DNA of 64,000 nt from Chlorella sorokiniana. Taxonomy: Eukaryota; Chlorophyta; Trebouxiophyceae; Chlorellales; Chlorellaceae. Within the stretch, counting starts at the first letter, position 1; each line of letters begins with the position of its first letter. Made by a program: the position numbers and the translations under genes. The notes beneath the pieces are model-generated. The model saw only the letters and a program-made list of their open reading frames with translations, was not told the origin of the DNA and ran no database searches. Positions 48,501 to 60,078 of the stretch are shown in pieces. The stretch lies in the NCBI GenBank assembly GCA_025917655.1, contig CP084608.1, positions 62,001 to 126,000 on the forward strand, read 5' to 3'.

Positions 48501-51500
48501 GCAGATCTCCTTGCAGGCCATGCCCAGGTTGAGCCACACGTCCCTGGAGTTGGGGGCCAGCTTCAGCGCGGCTTCATAGGTGGCAATGCCCTCCTGCAAG
48601 GCAGCTCGCGGGGGGGGGGAGAGGGGAGGGAGACCGGCAAGTATGACTTTCCGCATTGCGTGGGCGATGCAGCGCTTCCGCAGCACCTCAACAGCTGGGA
48701 ATGAAAGACAGCGCAACACGAAGCTGCAAGGGCAGCCTGCACACGGGCGGCAGCCCCACCTCGAGATCGCCCTGGGACACCTGGGCCAGGCCCAGCGCAC
48801 ACAGCGTGTCTGCGCTGGGGCCCGCTGGCGCCAACTCCAACACTTTCTGCAGGCAGAGGCGGTGAAGAACGCGTGGAGGGACAGGGCAGCCCGCCAGGAA
48901 TGCAACAAAGCACAGGAGGGCCTGCCTGACAGTGGGCACCCGCCGGCCTGGAGCCAGCAAGCAGCATGAAAAGCGCAACGGATCAGGGAATGCGCAAGCA
49001 GGTGCCAGTCTACGACTGCTCGGGACGAGTGTTTCCCGCAGGTCACGCCCAGCCTGCCGCTGATGCCGACGCTGCAACGGCCCCGGTAAAGAGGATGCAG
49101 ATCGGTCGGAGGCGCCTCTGTCTTCACCCGCAGCTCGGCCTCTGCTCGGCGGTAGTCCTTGCGCTTCTGGTGCAGCCTCGCCAGGTCCTCATGCACCTCA
49201 GCCTGTTGGGTGGTTGCGGGAAGGGGGAGGGGGGGAGGGCGGCGGCGGCAGGTAACATAACCAGTCTGTGTGCGGAGGGGCAACATGACCGCAGTGTGTG
49301 TTCAGAGGGAACAGGCAGAAGAAGAAGTGATTTGCGCAGCGCGTGCGCTGCGCGCTTGTGTGGGTGTGCATGGATGTGTGCTGTCGCGCACAGCACGATG
49401 TGAGGCATGAGCCGCCCGGCAGCTGGGCGGCGAAGCAGAGGGAACAACGAGACAAGAGGCACGGCCTGGCTGCAGCCGCCAGGCAGCGGCCGCCCTGCTT
49501 GCTTGGCCAGGCGGCCTCGTGGAGGGGCGCACCTTGGATGCGGCATCTGGCAGCAGCTCCACCGCTGTCCTGAAGTCGGCCTCCGCACGCTCCAGCTCAC
49601 CCAGCGCTGCACAGGGCGGCCGCACGCGGGGATGCCCCAGTTTGGGGCGGCGGCGAGCGGCAAGTGCGGGCAGGCGTTGCCTTCGGGGGCAACCGGCTTG
49701 GCCATCCTGGTCGGCAGTTTGCATCCAGGCGGGCGGCGAGGCTGCCCAGGCAAGGCACCTTGGCTGCCAGCACAGAGCCGCGCACAATGGCTCAGCACGA
49801 CGCAACAGACGTGGACCCCAGCAGCGGCTCGAGGCCTTGCAGGCCTTGCAGGAGGGCACGATGCGGCGCGGGCCCAAGCAAAGCGCAGCGCAGCGCCCGC
49901 GGCAGCGCACCCGCCAGGGCCTGGCCCCTGCGCTTGACAAAGTCTGCCGTCAGGGGGTCCAGCTGGGCCGCCGCAGTAAAGTCGGCCACGGCACCTGCAG
50001 GGGCAGCTTGGGGTGATGTGCCTGGGTGTTGCTGATCCCCAGCGGAGAGCATGGGCATGGTGTCAAGCCTGAGGTGTGGCAGGGGTGGGTGGTGGCAGGC
50101 TGGGCTGAACACGGCGGGCGATGGCCAAGGAAGGCAGGGGAGGGGTGGAAGCGGGCCGCTGCAGCAGCGGCTGCCGCAGCGCCAGCGCTGGTGGCTGCGA
50201 ACGCATGTAGCCGCTAGCGTGAACCACTGCTCGACACACAGCGTGGATCGTGCTGGGTGCCGCAGCCCACCTTCGAGGTCCCCGGACAGTGCCTTGGCCG
50301 TGCCCCTTGCAGCGTGGCCGCCGGCGTTGCCTGGGTGGCTGCGCAGCAGCAGGTCCAGCAGGCCAATGGCTTCGCTATGCTTCCCAGCATTGACCAGGTT
50401 GATGGCCAGCGCAATGCCTGGAGGGGGTGGGGGTGGGGCAAAGACGTGCATGTCGGTGCATTGGAGCATGGATGGGGGTGGGGCATCAACGTGCTCTTGT
50501 GTGCATTGGGGTATGGATGGGGGTTGGAGGTTGGGTTTTGAGGGAAACGAGTGGGTCAAGTGTGTTTCAGTTCCAGCGCAGCGTGTGCTTGGTGTTCTGA
50601 TGAGGGGGTGGTTGAGGTTTGGTGGCGTAATTGCTGATCAGCAGCCGTCAGCCACCTTGGCCAACCCCACAACATCCTATCGCCACTGCAACCACACACA
50701 GGCGCCGGTGGGGTCGAGGCCAAGGCTGCGGTGGAGGATCCCAGGATGGGCGGCGTGACAGCAGCCCTCAAACGAGCAGCGGCAGCCATGAAACGTGCGG
50801 CGGCCCGCCCACCCTGGTTGGGGTCCTTGGACGTGGCCATCAGGCGATGGAGCGGATCCAGCTGCGGCTTTGCCTCAGGCCTGCTGCCGCTACCGTCGCT
50901 GCTGCTGCCAGCTGGGCTGCCGCTCTGCCCTGTGGCTGCGCTGGGCGGCGACGGCGGCGACGCCGAAGCGCTCGCAGCCGGCGTGGGGGCGCCGCAGCGG
51001 CGGTGCCGTTTGCCGCGCGGTTGTCGCCGGGGGCAGCCTTTGCTGGCGCAGCGGGCTTGCCTAGGAAGCCAGCAGCCAGGCCCGTGGGCTGCTTAGAGGC
51101 GGGGGCCGGCGGCGGCGGAGGCGCCAGCGCCGGCACCAGCGGCAGCTTGCACCCCTCCTTCACGTGACCTGCCGCCAGGGCCGCCGCCAGCAGCTGCCCC
51201 TCAAGCAGCACGGCCAGGTCAGCATTGAGGTCCGCCACGCCTTCAAGCTCTGCCAGGCAGCTTTTCGCTTCCTGCAAGGGAGCAGGCAGCAGCAGGCGGC
51301 GCAGCGCGGCGCTGGACAGACGCCCTGGACGGCCGCTGCGTGAGCCCCGCTTGCAGCAGAGGCAGCTGCAGCCTCCGGCGCTGCAGCGGGACCCCATGGC
51401 ACCGCCTGGGCACCAGTAATGCAGCGCAGCCTTATCGATAGTGTGCACTGCCAGGACACAGACGCAGCTTGCAGAGCGGCAGCAGCGACAAGCGGCAGTG

Positions 51501-52006
51501 CACGCGGGTGCATGCAGCAGGCAGCGTGTGGCAGCCGCCCACCGCCATCTGCTTCAGCGCCACGTGTGCCTTGGCCTTGTACAGCAGCGCGGCCGGGTGC
51601 CCCGGCTGGGTTTCCGCCACCGCTTCATAATCCTGCCAAGGCGGTGGCAGCAGCAGCAGTGGGCGAACAACACAGGGTGGGAGTCCCGTAGGCGAGTGGC
51701 AGCGGCGGAGCGGCGGCAATGCTGCCGCTGGGAGTGGGCCCCTTGGGAAGTCCAGCTCGCATGTAGCAATGCCAGGGGCAGGGTGCAAGTGCCAGCGACC
51801 TGGTGATCGGCCCAAACATGCGTGACCACATTCCCCACCTTGAGCGCCTTGCGGAAAAGGCCGAGCTGCTGCAAAAGAAAACCTCTATTCAGCAGTAATT
51901 GTTGCTTGGCACCGTCAGGAGCCTCTTTCAGGGCGGCGTCAAGTTGCTTGATTAGCAAAGACCAGTTCTTGGAAGCCAGCGCGCTGGCTGGCGTTGCTGC
52001 GGCCAT
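42503..52006 (-). CDS. SRFR1: SRFR1/TTC13-type tetratricopeptide protein
   Basis: Very large spliced gene of about 25 exons. Well supported exons include 52006-51839, 51632-51543, 51271-50813, 50417-50271, 49994-49911, 49606-49534, 49202-49129, 48846-48760, 48593-48480, and at the 3' end 44314-44239, 43942-43877, 43655-43561, 43311-43206 and 42574-42503. The N-terminal half is a run of TPR helices (ALRGLD-type: LALNLVNAGKHSEAIGLLD, EEGIATYEAALKLAPNSRDVW, HEDLARLHQKRKDYRRAEAELR). The C-terminal half matches the SRFR1/TTC13 family: CLAFYQKEMALY, FKELWCKKGPP, GLAAIEFAQAL, DVIVRWRQLAEP, GFGSHTPMYTGQ, YNFMPLARGSALCGY, QTDWEAILESQPANF. In plants SRFR1 is a co-chaperone-like negative regulator of immune receptors; that role is not shown here. 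Several exons carry single missing bases (for example G run 47160-47164). Start at 52006 chosen; an upstream in-frame ATG at 52126 is possible. Confidence 0.85.
42590..42614. repeat. 25-nt poly-G tract
   Basis: Uninterrupted G run just upstream (minus-strand sense: poly-C) of the last exon of the SRFR1-type gene. Similar runs lie at 32310-32324 and 47258-47277, also in introns. Confidence 0.85.
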
Positions 52007-52239
52007 GAGCGCCGCACAGACGCTGCTGCGCAATGCATTGGGGCAGCAACAAGGGAATTCTCCTGCACTGCAAAGCAGGCACAGCATTTGCGGGACGAAC
52101 CGCAATCTTGCGCAGCGCACTGGCATGCAGTTGGTGCCATCTCGCGTGAAATTAGATCTGAAACCTTCCTGCCTGCTTCCGACAGCTGCGTGCCAGCCTC
52201 CTTCTGCCCTTTAAGCTTGCTTCCCGCTGAGCACTAGTC
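52007..52239. promoter_or_regulatory. divergent promoter, SRFR1-type / J-domain
   Basis: 233 bp between the ATGs of two divergent genes. No specific motif assigned. Confidence 0.4.
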
Positions 52240-53502
52240 ATGACATCCGCAGATGTAGAAGCGGGCGAGCGCCCCAATCTTTCCCGGGGTGTGTCCATGA
52301 CTGGCAAGATGGCACAGTTTGGGTGAGCCGGTGTGCTGTCCCCGGCTCTCTGCTACACCACTCAGCTCATCTTTACGAGGACGAAGCTCTGGATCGACAT
52401 GGCAATGCCGGGCCGTGCAGCGGCTAGCCGTCCGCCGCGGCGCCCGTGATGTTGCAACCCTGTCCTGCTTCTTGCGCTTGTCCCTGCTCATTCTGCGGCC
52501 CGTGCCCTGCAGTGACGCTGATGCCGAGGTGGAGCGAATCCTCAAGGTGCTTGCGCTGCAGCCAGCATACCGGCACTGGGGCCGCGGCATGCAGTGCGCT
52601 CCTCTCAACCCACCTTCCAGGGGGCGGGAACCCTGCCACGCTCTCGAACGTTCGGCATCATCGGGAGGGCTGACCGCCCCGCGCCTGCCTTTGGTCCTGC
52701 AGTCAGAGAAGAACTTCTACTACGTGCTCAAGGTGAAGAAGGACACGTCGACCGGCGAGGCTAAGATCAACTATTACAAGCTCAGGTGGGCGGGCGCTGT
52801 GCCTGGGTGTCCCCCTCCTGGACAGCACCCGCAGCCCCGTTCCCAGCCGCCCCACTCTGCCCAGCAACGCCTGCCGCCCTGTTGCCTGTCCCCACGCAGC
52901 CGGCTCGTCCACCCCGACAAGTGTAAACACCCGCGGGCGGCGGACGCGGCAGCGGTGCTGAACCAGGCCTGGGACACGCTCAGCAACCCGATCAAGAAGC
53001 GCGCCTATGATGCGTATGGTGGGAATAAGGGGACGGGGGTGTTGACTGCCTGTGCACATCGTCGTCTGCACTGGCCGCCGCCACCATGGATGGGCTGTCC
53101 CCACCACCCCTCAGCCTGTCGCCGCCGCTTCACTGCCGCGGCCCCTCGGTTCCCGTCCCGCGCCCCCTCGGGTGTGCAGTGGAGGACATCAATGTGGATG
53201 CTCCGGAGGGCATGTCCTACGCTGAGTGGGAAGCCAGCAATGTGAGCATGTCCCCTTGCTGCTGGGATCCCCCCCCGCCCGCTGCTGCGGGGCACCGCGG
53301 CGCATGCAACAGGCGCCGCTCCTCAGCCGGGCTGCCCGCCGTGCCAGCCCGCCGCGGGCGCTTCTCGCCCCCTCCCCTCACCCTGCCCGCCGCATGCTGC
53401 CTCCCGCCGCCGTTCCACCCCTGTGGATGCTCCTCCCCTCCTTGCTTGATTTGTTGCTGTGTGTGTGACTAGCAGTTGTACGTACGTTGCCCCCCACCCA
53501 CC

Positions 53503-53554
<52 letters not shown>

Positions 53555-54132
53555 GCCCCTTCTCTCCTCCCGACTGCAGGCCATGCACCAAGTGAAGATC
53601 CCTCGCTGGCTGGAGGCCTTCCTGCGCATCCCGGGCGGCTTCATAATCCTCCTGCTCATCCTCTTCCCCCTTACCCTGGTGCGCAGCGGCAGTACCGCCA
53701 GCACGGCGCCAGGGGGGAGGTCCTGCGGGGCGTGAACAGAGGGTGCCTTGCGCTGCCTTGCGCGTCAAGGCTGCCTTGTGTTCTCCAGGCAGCCAAGCCT
53801 GCTGGAGACCCGTGCTCCGCCTGACAGCTGCGGGGTCCCGCTGCTGCCTGCACCACGCTCGCCTGCGCTTATGCCTGCCTGCTTTGCCTCCCCGCCCAAC
53901 TCCTGGCCTGCAGATACTGCTCGCGCTCGTCTTGGTGCTCGCAATCATATGCATCCCCATCCAATGCGCCTGCCGCTGCCTGGGCTGCGCGCCGCCGCCG
54001 CCGCCAGGCGCGCAGGACGACGCGACGCAGGCAGGCGCGGGCATGAGCGCTGCCGAGGCCGCGGCGTACGCCGCCGCGAAGAATGCTGAGGCGCGGCGTG
54101 CCCCAGCGCAGGAGCCTCCCATGCAGGCGTGA
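52240..54132 (+). CDS. J-domain (DnaJ-like) membrane protein
   Basis: Hsp70 co-chaperone. Exons: 52240-52288, 52513-52546, 52703-52785, 52900-53018, 53180-53241, 53580-53678, 53914-54132. They total 665 nt; one missing G in the cccgggg run at 52283-52288 gives 666, 222 codons. The J domain runs from NFYYVLKVKKD through the HPD motif (LVHPDKCKH) to AAAVLNQAWDTLSNPIKKRAYD. After an acidic linker come two hydrophobic helices, GGFIILLLILFPLTL and ILLALVLVLAIICIPI, then a Cys-rich patch (CACRCLGC) and a Pro/Ala-rich tail. The topology (J domain and two C-terminal helices, no signal peptide) suggests a cytosol-facing J domain on an internal membrane, an inference. Cys residues next to the membrane could be palmitoylated. 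Confidence 0.87.
53504..53553. repeat. (CA)n microsatellite, ~25 units
   Basis: Long CA tract in the J-domain gene's intron, ending about 25 bp before the acceptor of exon 53580. Confidence 0.95.
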
Positions 54133-54712
54133 GGAGGGGAGGGGGGCCTTGCGCGCCTCGACGTTCACCTTGAGCAAACACCGCACTCCAGCTTGCACCT
54201 TGATCAAACAATGAACTCAACACGTTAATCACTCGCACTGCTATTTTCGAGAATGGCCGCCTTGCATGCGCGTGCCTGCAATGCATAGCATCGTCTGGGC
54301 CGTGCCCCGCTCTGCAGCAGCAGCCCTTTAAAACTAAGCTTGTTGCACAGCCGCTTTGGCTAGGGGAAGGGATGATGGCCTGCGCCTAGCTTGAAATGGC
54401 TGCTTGGCGGGCAGCATCCCTGCTCACAAACACAGCCGCAATCGTGGGTGGTGCTTCTGTGATGCCGCCCGGCCAGTGCCGCCGCCGCAGGCCCCTCCCC
54501 TGCGAGGCTTCGAGATTGGATGCCTGAGCGGTGCGCATAAGTAACATTCGTTCGAGGCATGAGAACATATCCAAATGCAGCGTTCCGTGCAATAATTGCT
54601 GACGAGGAACACCCTGTTGCCGCCCAAAACCTGGGCAGCGCGGGTGCCCGATCAGCTGTTCCTTCTGTCTTTTGCGATCCATCTCCCGCACCCTCGCATC
54701 AGACAGCTCAGG

Positions 54713-56878
54713 ATGGCTCTCCGGCAGGCTCTGTGCAGCATTCAGAGGTCGCTGGCGCCCTATGCCAGCGCTCGCTTGGCCCCCAGGGCGGTAAGTAAAT
54801 ATGGATGCGTGAATTTGGAGCATGATGCGGTGCTCCGACACGCCCTGAGCCTGGAGAGTGCTGCCGCCCCGCCCCCACACAGTTTGGCAGCAGCGCAGCC
54901 TGGGGCAGCGCGGAGGCGGTTCAGGCCGAGGCTCCGGTTACAGTGCCTGATGCCGAGACCGTGGGGTGGGGCACCACGCGCGTGGAGGCACTGCTGAAGG
55001 CAAAGGTGAGCAGTAGGGCTTTTGGGCAGCGGCGTCTGTAGCGATCCTTCCATGCGCCCCTGCGCTGGTCAACACGCTTGTGATGATCCGACCGCAGGCC
55101 GAGGACAGCGGTGCATGGCTCTGGTGCTCCGCTGACGACTGGGTCATCGATGCCGTGCGCAAGGCGAGTCCTGACACCCCGAGGATGTTTGCAGTGGCGT
55201 TTGGGGTGTCGTAATACGAGCGGGGGCACCCCCAAGCAGGGAACCCTGGCAGCTTCCAGAGGGCGTTTCGGCGCCGCCAGCTGGGGGCGCCTGCTCATAG
55301 CCGGCTCTCTGGGCAACAGGCCATGCGAATGCAGGCACTCGCTCGATGCCCAGCTGTGTCTGAAGCATGCATGCCCGCGCCCGGCCGCCTCACCCCGCTG
55401 TGCGTCGCCCCACGCCCTGCAGATGACGCACGCCAACGTGGGCAGCCTGCTGGTCTTCGACCCCTCCAAGATGCACCTGGTGCGCGACAAGGGCACCCAG
55501 CAGATCACCAACGCATCCACCGACGCCGTGGTGGGGCTCATCACGGAGCGTGGTGAGGCGTCGCCCGGCCTACCGGCCATTTGTTCCTGGTTGTTGGTTT
55601 TCCACGGCATTTTCCACGCCGTCGCTGTGTGCGTGCCTGGGAGCTGGTGGTGTGTGCGCTTAGGGCTGTTGCGCCTCCACGGACATGAGGGCCGCTGCGC
55701 ATCCCAGGCCTACTCTCCAACGCCTGAAGGCCAGCCCGTTTGCCTCTTGTCGTCCCCCCCGTTCAGACTACCTGACCAAGGTGGTGGTGAAAGGCAAGCT
55801 GAGCAGCAGCACCAAGGTGGCGGAGATCATGACGCCCGCTCAGAAGCTGGCAACGGTGACGCCCAAGCACAGGTGAAGCGCGGATGGGTGCGCTATCTGG
55901 TGTGGGGGGTGGGAGGGAAGGGGACGCTGTCAGATGGCGTGTGGCTGATTGAGGGGGCGATGCTCTCGAGCAACGGCCGGCTCTTCTTTGCTGCCGCAAC
56001 GGCATCCCTCATCCTGCTGCTGCCTCCGATGGCTGCGTCCCCGACTTGTTTTCCCGCGCTTTCTTTCTTACCCTTGGCCGCAGTGTGCTGGACGTGATGG
56101 AGCTCATGGTGGAGAAGAACTTCCGGCACGTGCCCGTGGTGAGCTTTGGTGCACACAGAATAACCCCCCGGAGTGTTTGGGACACACAGCAGACCCCCGG
56201 AGTGGGCTCCATCACACCTCTGCCGGTGGCACGGTGCTTGCAGCCCACGCTGCACCCCTGCCACGCCCCACCCCCTGCTCCCGGTAAATGAACCACTTCC
56301 TGCCTCCCCGCCGCCGCCCCCAAAACACTCCTGCAGATGGACAAGGGCAGCATGCAGGGCATGATATCCATCCGCGACGTGGTGCACACCATGCTCAAGG
56401 AGCACAGGTGGGGTCCCCTGTTTTCCCTCGTTTCTACCATATTGGGGGAGGGCGCACGCGCTGGGCCGTCGCTGCTGCTGCTAGGTGTGAGCACAAAGCA
56501 GTGTGCTGCGGTGGCAACCGGTTGCTGCTGCTCAGTCGTCGGCTGCTGCTGCCGATGCCAGCGGTGTAAAAAGCAGGGGCCGGCAGGTGTGCAGCCGCAA
56601 CGCACACACCACAAATGTGCGGGGCTGCACAAGCAGCCTGTTATCCGCTGCTCCACCGGCCTGCTCTCTCGGCGTGCGGGCGTTGGCTGGGCCATCTCCT
56701 TTCACCAAGGCCACCGAAGCCCCTTTCTGCTGGAGAGATAGCAACATAAAACTGCCTGCACACTGTGTCCTGAGGTGCACACGCTTGTCAACCTTGCCAT
56801 GTTGTGTCCCACCCCATGTTCTCCCCTTGCAGGCAGGAGGTGGACCGCCTGAACGAGTACATCCAGGGCACTTTCTGA
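54713..56878 (+). CDS. CBSX3: CBS-domain protein, CBSX3 type (mitochondrial)
   Basis: Single pair of CBS domains that bind adenosine nucleotides; plant CBSX3 regulates mitochondrial thioredoxin-o2. Exons: 54713-54790, 54883-55005, 55098-55163, 55423-55552, 55767-55872, 56084-56138, 56337-56407, 56833-56878. They total 675 nt, 225 codons, without a frame break. The first 26 residues are basic and Ser/Ala-rich (MALRQALCSIQRS), a good mitochondrial presequence. Family markers: GAWLWCSADDWVIDAV, MTHANVGSLLVF, GLITERDYLTKVV, VAEIMTP, FRHVPV, GMISIRDVVHTML, and the conserved C-terminus LNEYIQGTF. The intron after 55163 has a GC donor (aag|gcgagt). Confidence 0.95.
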
Positions 56879-57733
56879 GCGTGCTGCAGGAGCAGTACCA
56901 TCAGCGGTACCAGCAATGGTACCTGCCCTCCACTTTCCCCCATACCCCCCTCGCTTGCCGTCAGCCCGCGGCAGGAAACCCCAGGAGCCCGTTAACCCCA
57001 GGAGCCCGTTAAATGCTGGAAAGAAAGAAAACGACATGCTGATTGATCAAGTAAGACATAGCTTGTGCCCTTGTGTTCGCCTCCCCGCCCGCCTCCTCTT
57101 GCACGTCTTTGGCCCCCTCCCTGGTTCCTAGGCGCGCCGACTGCATCAGTTTTGCCCCCGCACACTTGATAGGCGTTGATCGATAGTCGCTGCATGAAGA
57201 TACATACATGCTCCTGCTTTCCCTGCCCACGGTTGGCCCTGCCCTCGCTACCCGTCCCTTGGACTTGCCCCCTGTCGCCCCTGGCAGGCAGCCTGTACCT
57301 CCCCACCGGCTGTCCTCACCCATCCCGCTCCCGCAAGTGTGCCGCCGCCCAAGCCGGCCCTGCCTGCCAAGCACTCCTGTACCTTTCACTTGCCCTGTGT
57401 TGCCGCCAGCGCTACGTCTCCCAGCCCCGTGCCCGCACCCTTGAGCAACGAACGCACTCAACCGCCGCCGCCACAAGCCGCGGCGGCCATTTTTCCCCGT
57501 CAGCGGTGGCTGAGCCCCGCCTGCCGCCACCCAATGCTTTGAAGACCTTGTCGTATGTGAAACGCGTCATTCAGCGCTTGAAGCTACGTTTCAAGGGGAG
57601 CGCTCACGCGGCAACAGCTGCATGCAACACATGAATTGCCGGGGGCTGGCCCACATGGCGCGGAGCTTCCACAGGATCGGCGCGCTCAGATGAACAGCCC
57701 CCGCCCAGCACTGTGAGAAAACCTGCAAAGGCT
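56879..57733. other. convergent intergenic region
   Basis: Holds the 3' ends of CBSX3 (+) and the unrecognised gene (-). It includes a 17-bp tandem duplication (aaccccaggagcccgtt) at 56977-57010. No gene recognised. Confidence 0.5.
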
Positions 57734-58551
57734 TCAAGCCTCGTCCTGGGAGCGCAGCGGCTGGGAGGGGTCGAGGTACACGAACTCTGTACTGGCTTGC
57801 CGCTCGCCACGCCCCGCCGCACCTGTGTCCCCGCCGCCCGAGGCACCCGCCGCCGCAGCCGCCTCTGCCAGGCCCTGCGCTGGGCTGGCAGCCAGGTGCT
57901 CCTGCAAGCAAGGCGTGAGCGCAATGGCACAGGAAGGGAGAGGACAAGCGGATTCTGGGCAGGGCCGCTGCGAAGACACGCATCGGCGGGATGACAGTGG
58001 GGGCGTCAGCAGAAGGGGGCTTCAGGGAAGACACGCACCCAGGCCCAGCAGGTGTGTTTGAGCGTGATGCGCCGCCCCTCCACCCCATGACCACCCACCT
58101 GCAGCTCCTGCAGCCACTCGTCGCCAAAGGCGGCTGCCAGCTGCGGCCCGCACAGCAGCTGCCGCGCGCCGAGCGCCGCCGCCGCTGCTGCCTGCGCGGC
58201 GGCCATGCGCGCGACGTGTTTGCGGCAGGCGTCGGCGGGGGCCGCCGCCAGGGCGTTGAGGTGCAGCGCGAGCGCGGCGTGGAAGGCGGGGAGCGCTTCC
58301 CGCTCGAGAGCGGCCCGCCTCGCCGCTGCACCTGCCTTGCCTCGCTCAACTGCCAGCTGCGCCGAGGACAGCAGGACGGCCGCAGGGGAGGGCCGCGCCG
58401 CAGGGGGCACCGCGGGCAAGCTTCGTGGCAGCGGTACCGCCGCCGCCGCGTGGAGCTCTCGCAGCGCCGCGAGGCGTGCCAGCTGGCGCGCCTGCCAGCC
58501 CTCGGGCGTGGCGGGTGCATCGTTGCCTCCTGGCTGCGCTCCTCGCTGCGG

Positions 58552-58582
<31 letters not shown>

Positions 58583-59441
58583 ACATTTTGCTGCTGCTGC
58601 TGCTGCTGCTGCACATCTCGCTGCCCGTGCGCGTCACCAGCCTCCTCCTGGAGCAGTACAGCTTGCGCTGCCTCGGGCAGCGGCAAGTAGTCCAGCCACA
58701 CCGCCCAGCCCTCCCCCTTCAAATGCGGCTGCCTGGAAGGCCAGGGGCGGGTGGAAGGAGAACAGGGAGGGGAAGAGGGCGCCCTGGAGCAAGGACAGGC
58801 TGCCCCGGCGGCCGCCGCGGCGGGGGGGGCCCGCGTTGACGTACAGGAAATGGCCGTGGCGCAGCCTGCGGGGCTGGAAAGAAAGAAATCAGGCAGGCAG
58901 GAAACATGCGAAGGCAGTGACGGTGCCAATTTGAGAAGAACGGAGGAGGATGGTATGCCACCGAAATCTTGTGTCGCATCTCATATCCAGCAGCGGGGTT
59001 GGAGGAAAAGGAGGGCGGGGCAGCGGCAAGAGGCGCGCCTGTCTGAGTGGCAGGCGCCGCAGCGCAGCCCAACCGGCGGCGCCGCCGCCTGGGCGGTTGC
59101 CAGATTGGAGGGCACTGGAAGCTCGCGCACGCCCTCGAGCCGCGCCACCTGCGACCTGCAAGGGTGGAGGGGGAAGCTAGAGGCAGCATGGCGTGTGGCA
59201 GGGTGGACGGGGCTGGAATGGGCTGCGCACTGCGGGTGGGGCAATATTGAGCGGGTTGAAGCGGCCTCCTGGCAAGCAACAACCGACACGCCGCACTGTA
59301 TTCAAGCAGTGACCATTCCCACCTGAACGCCTGCCAAAAGGGCAGCAGGGGGAGCGGGGTGGCTGTGGGGGCTTGCGGCTGCCTGCCGCCGGCGGGCCGA
59401 GCGGTGGCAGAAGCAGCGGCACGGCGCCCCTGCGTCGCCAT
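57734..59441 (-). CDS. unrecognised protein with poly-Gln tracts
   Basis: Four exons in reading order: 59441-59323, 59155-~58985, 58865-58099, 57901-57734. Function not recognised. The N-terminus is Ala/Arg/Pro-rich and could be a transit peptide. A conserved-looking stretch follows: VARLEGVRELPVPSNLA, then LRHGHFLYVNAGPPRRGG, SLLQGALFPSLFSFHPP and EGWAVWLDYLPLPEAAQAVLLQEEAGD. Two poly-Gln runs (58557-58614) then lead into an Ala-rich helical part (EREALPAFHAALALHLNALAAAP, ACRKHVARMAAAQ). The end is YLDPSQPLRSQDEA. The frame breaks once at the C run 58713-58717 (one missing base). Start taken at the ATG at 59441; a nearby ATG at about 59455 in another frame is less consistent. Confidence 0.55.
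58557..58614. repeat. CAG/CTG repeats (two poly-Gln tracts)
   Basis: Two runs of 8-9 CAG codons on the minus strand separated by a few codons (asparagine/valine), in the third exon of the unrecognised gene. Confidence 0.9.
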
Positions 59442-60078
59442 GAGCCGTCTGTCATTTTGTAGGATGCAGATACATGGTGATGCCATTTGAGACGAGAGCT
59501 CGAAGGCGCAAGCGGTCGAACGCCGAGCCCTCGATCAGGGGCAGGCGGCGACTGAAGGAATAGCAAAGCCCGTAACACGGCGTTTTATGACTTGGGTTGA
59601 TGCCGAAATGCAATGGCATGGAGGTATCGTGCTTTCAGTTCTTATTCGACAACGGTGGGGGCTGCCTTCGACTAGACCAAGGAAGCACCGAGAGGCTAGT
59701 CGGAGGCCACTTGGGCGCAAAGGGAGGGCACGGTTCCCTGTTCGCCGCTCACATATCGTGTTCTTCTTCTTTCAAAGTGTCTGACTGCTTCGATCTTTGG
59801 CCTCTCCACCCTTCATCCCAGCCGCCGACACAAGGTGCAAAGTTGGCTCCTCTGCTGCCTCTATTCAGTGTGTCGAGCGCCACAACCGCCCGCAGACTGC
59901 GCCCGCTGCCCCGCAGGCCTCCGTGACTGCCTCCAGGCGCATGCTGCACGCTGGCCGCCGCCTGACGTTTGCCGCAGCCACAATCTAATGCAGAAACGCG
60001 CTGCCCCACTGTTGCAGACTGTGCTGTGCTGCACCCTCTTCATCCAAAGCTAGCGAACAGCAGGAAGAGGAAGTAGCC
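59442..60078. promoter_or_regulatory. divergent promoter, unrecognised gene / HMG-box gene
   Basis: About 640 bp upstream of both genes, partly AT-rich (59580-59780). No element assigned. Confidence 0.4.
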
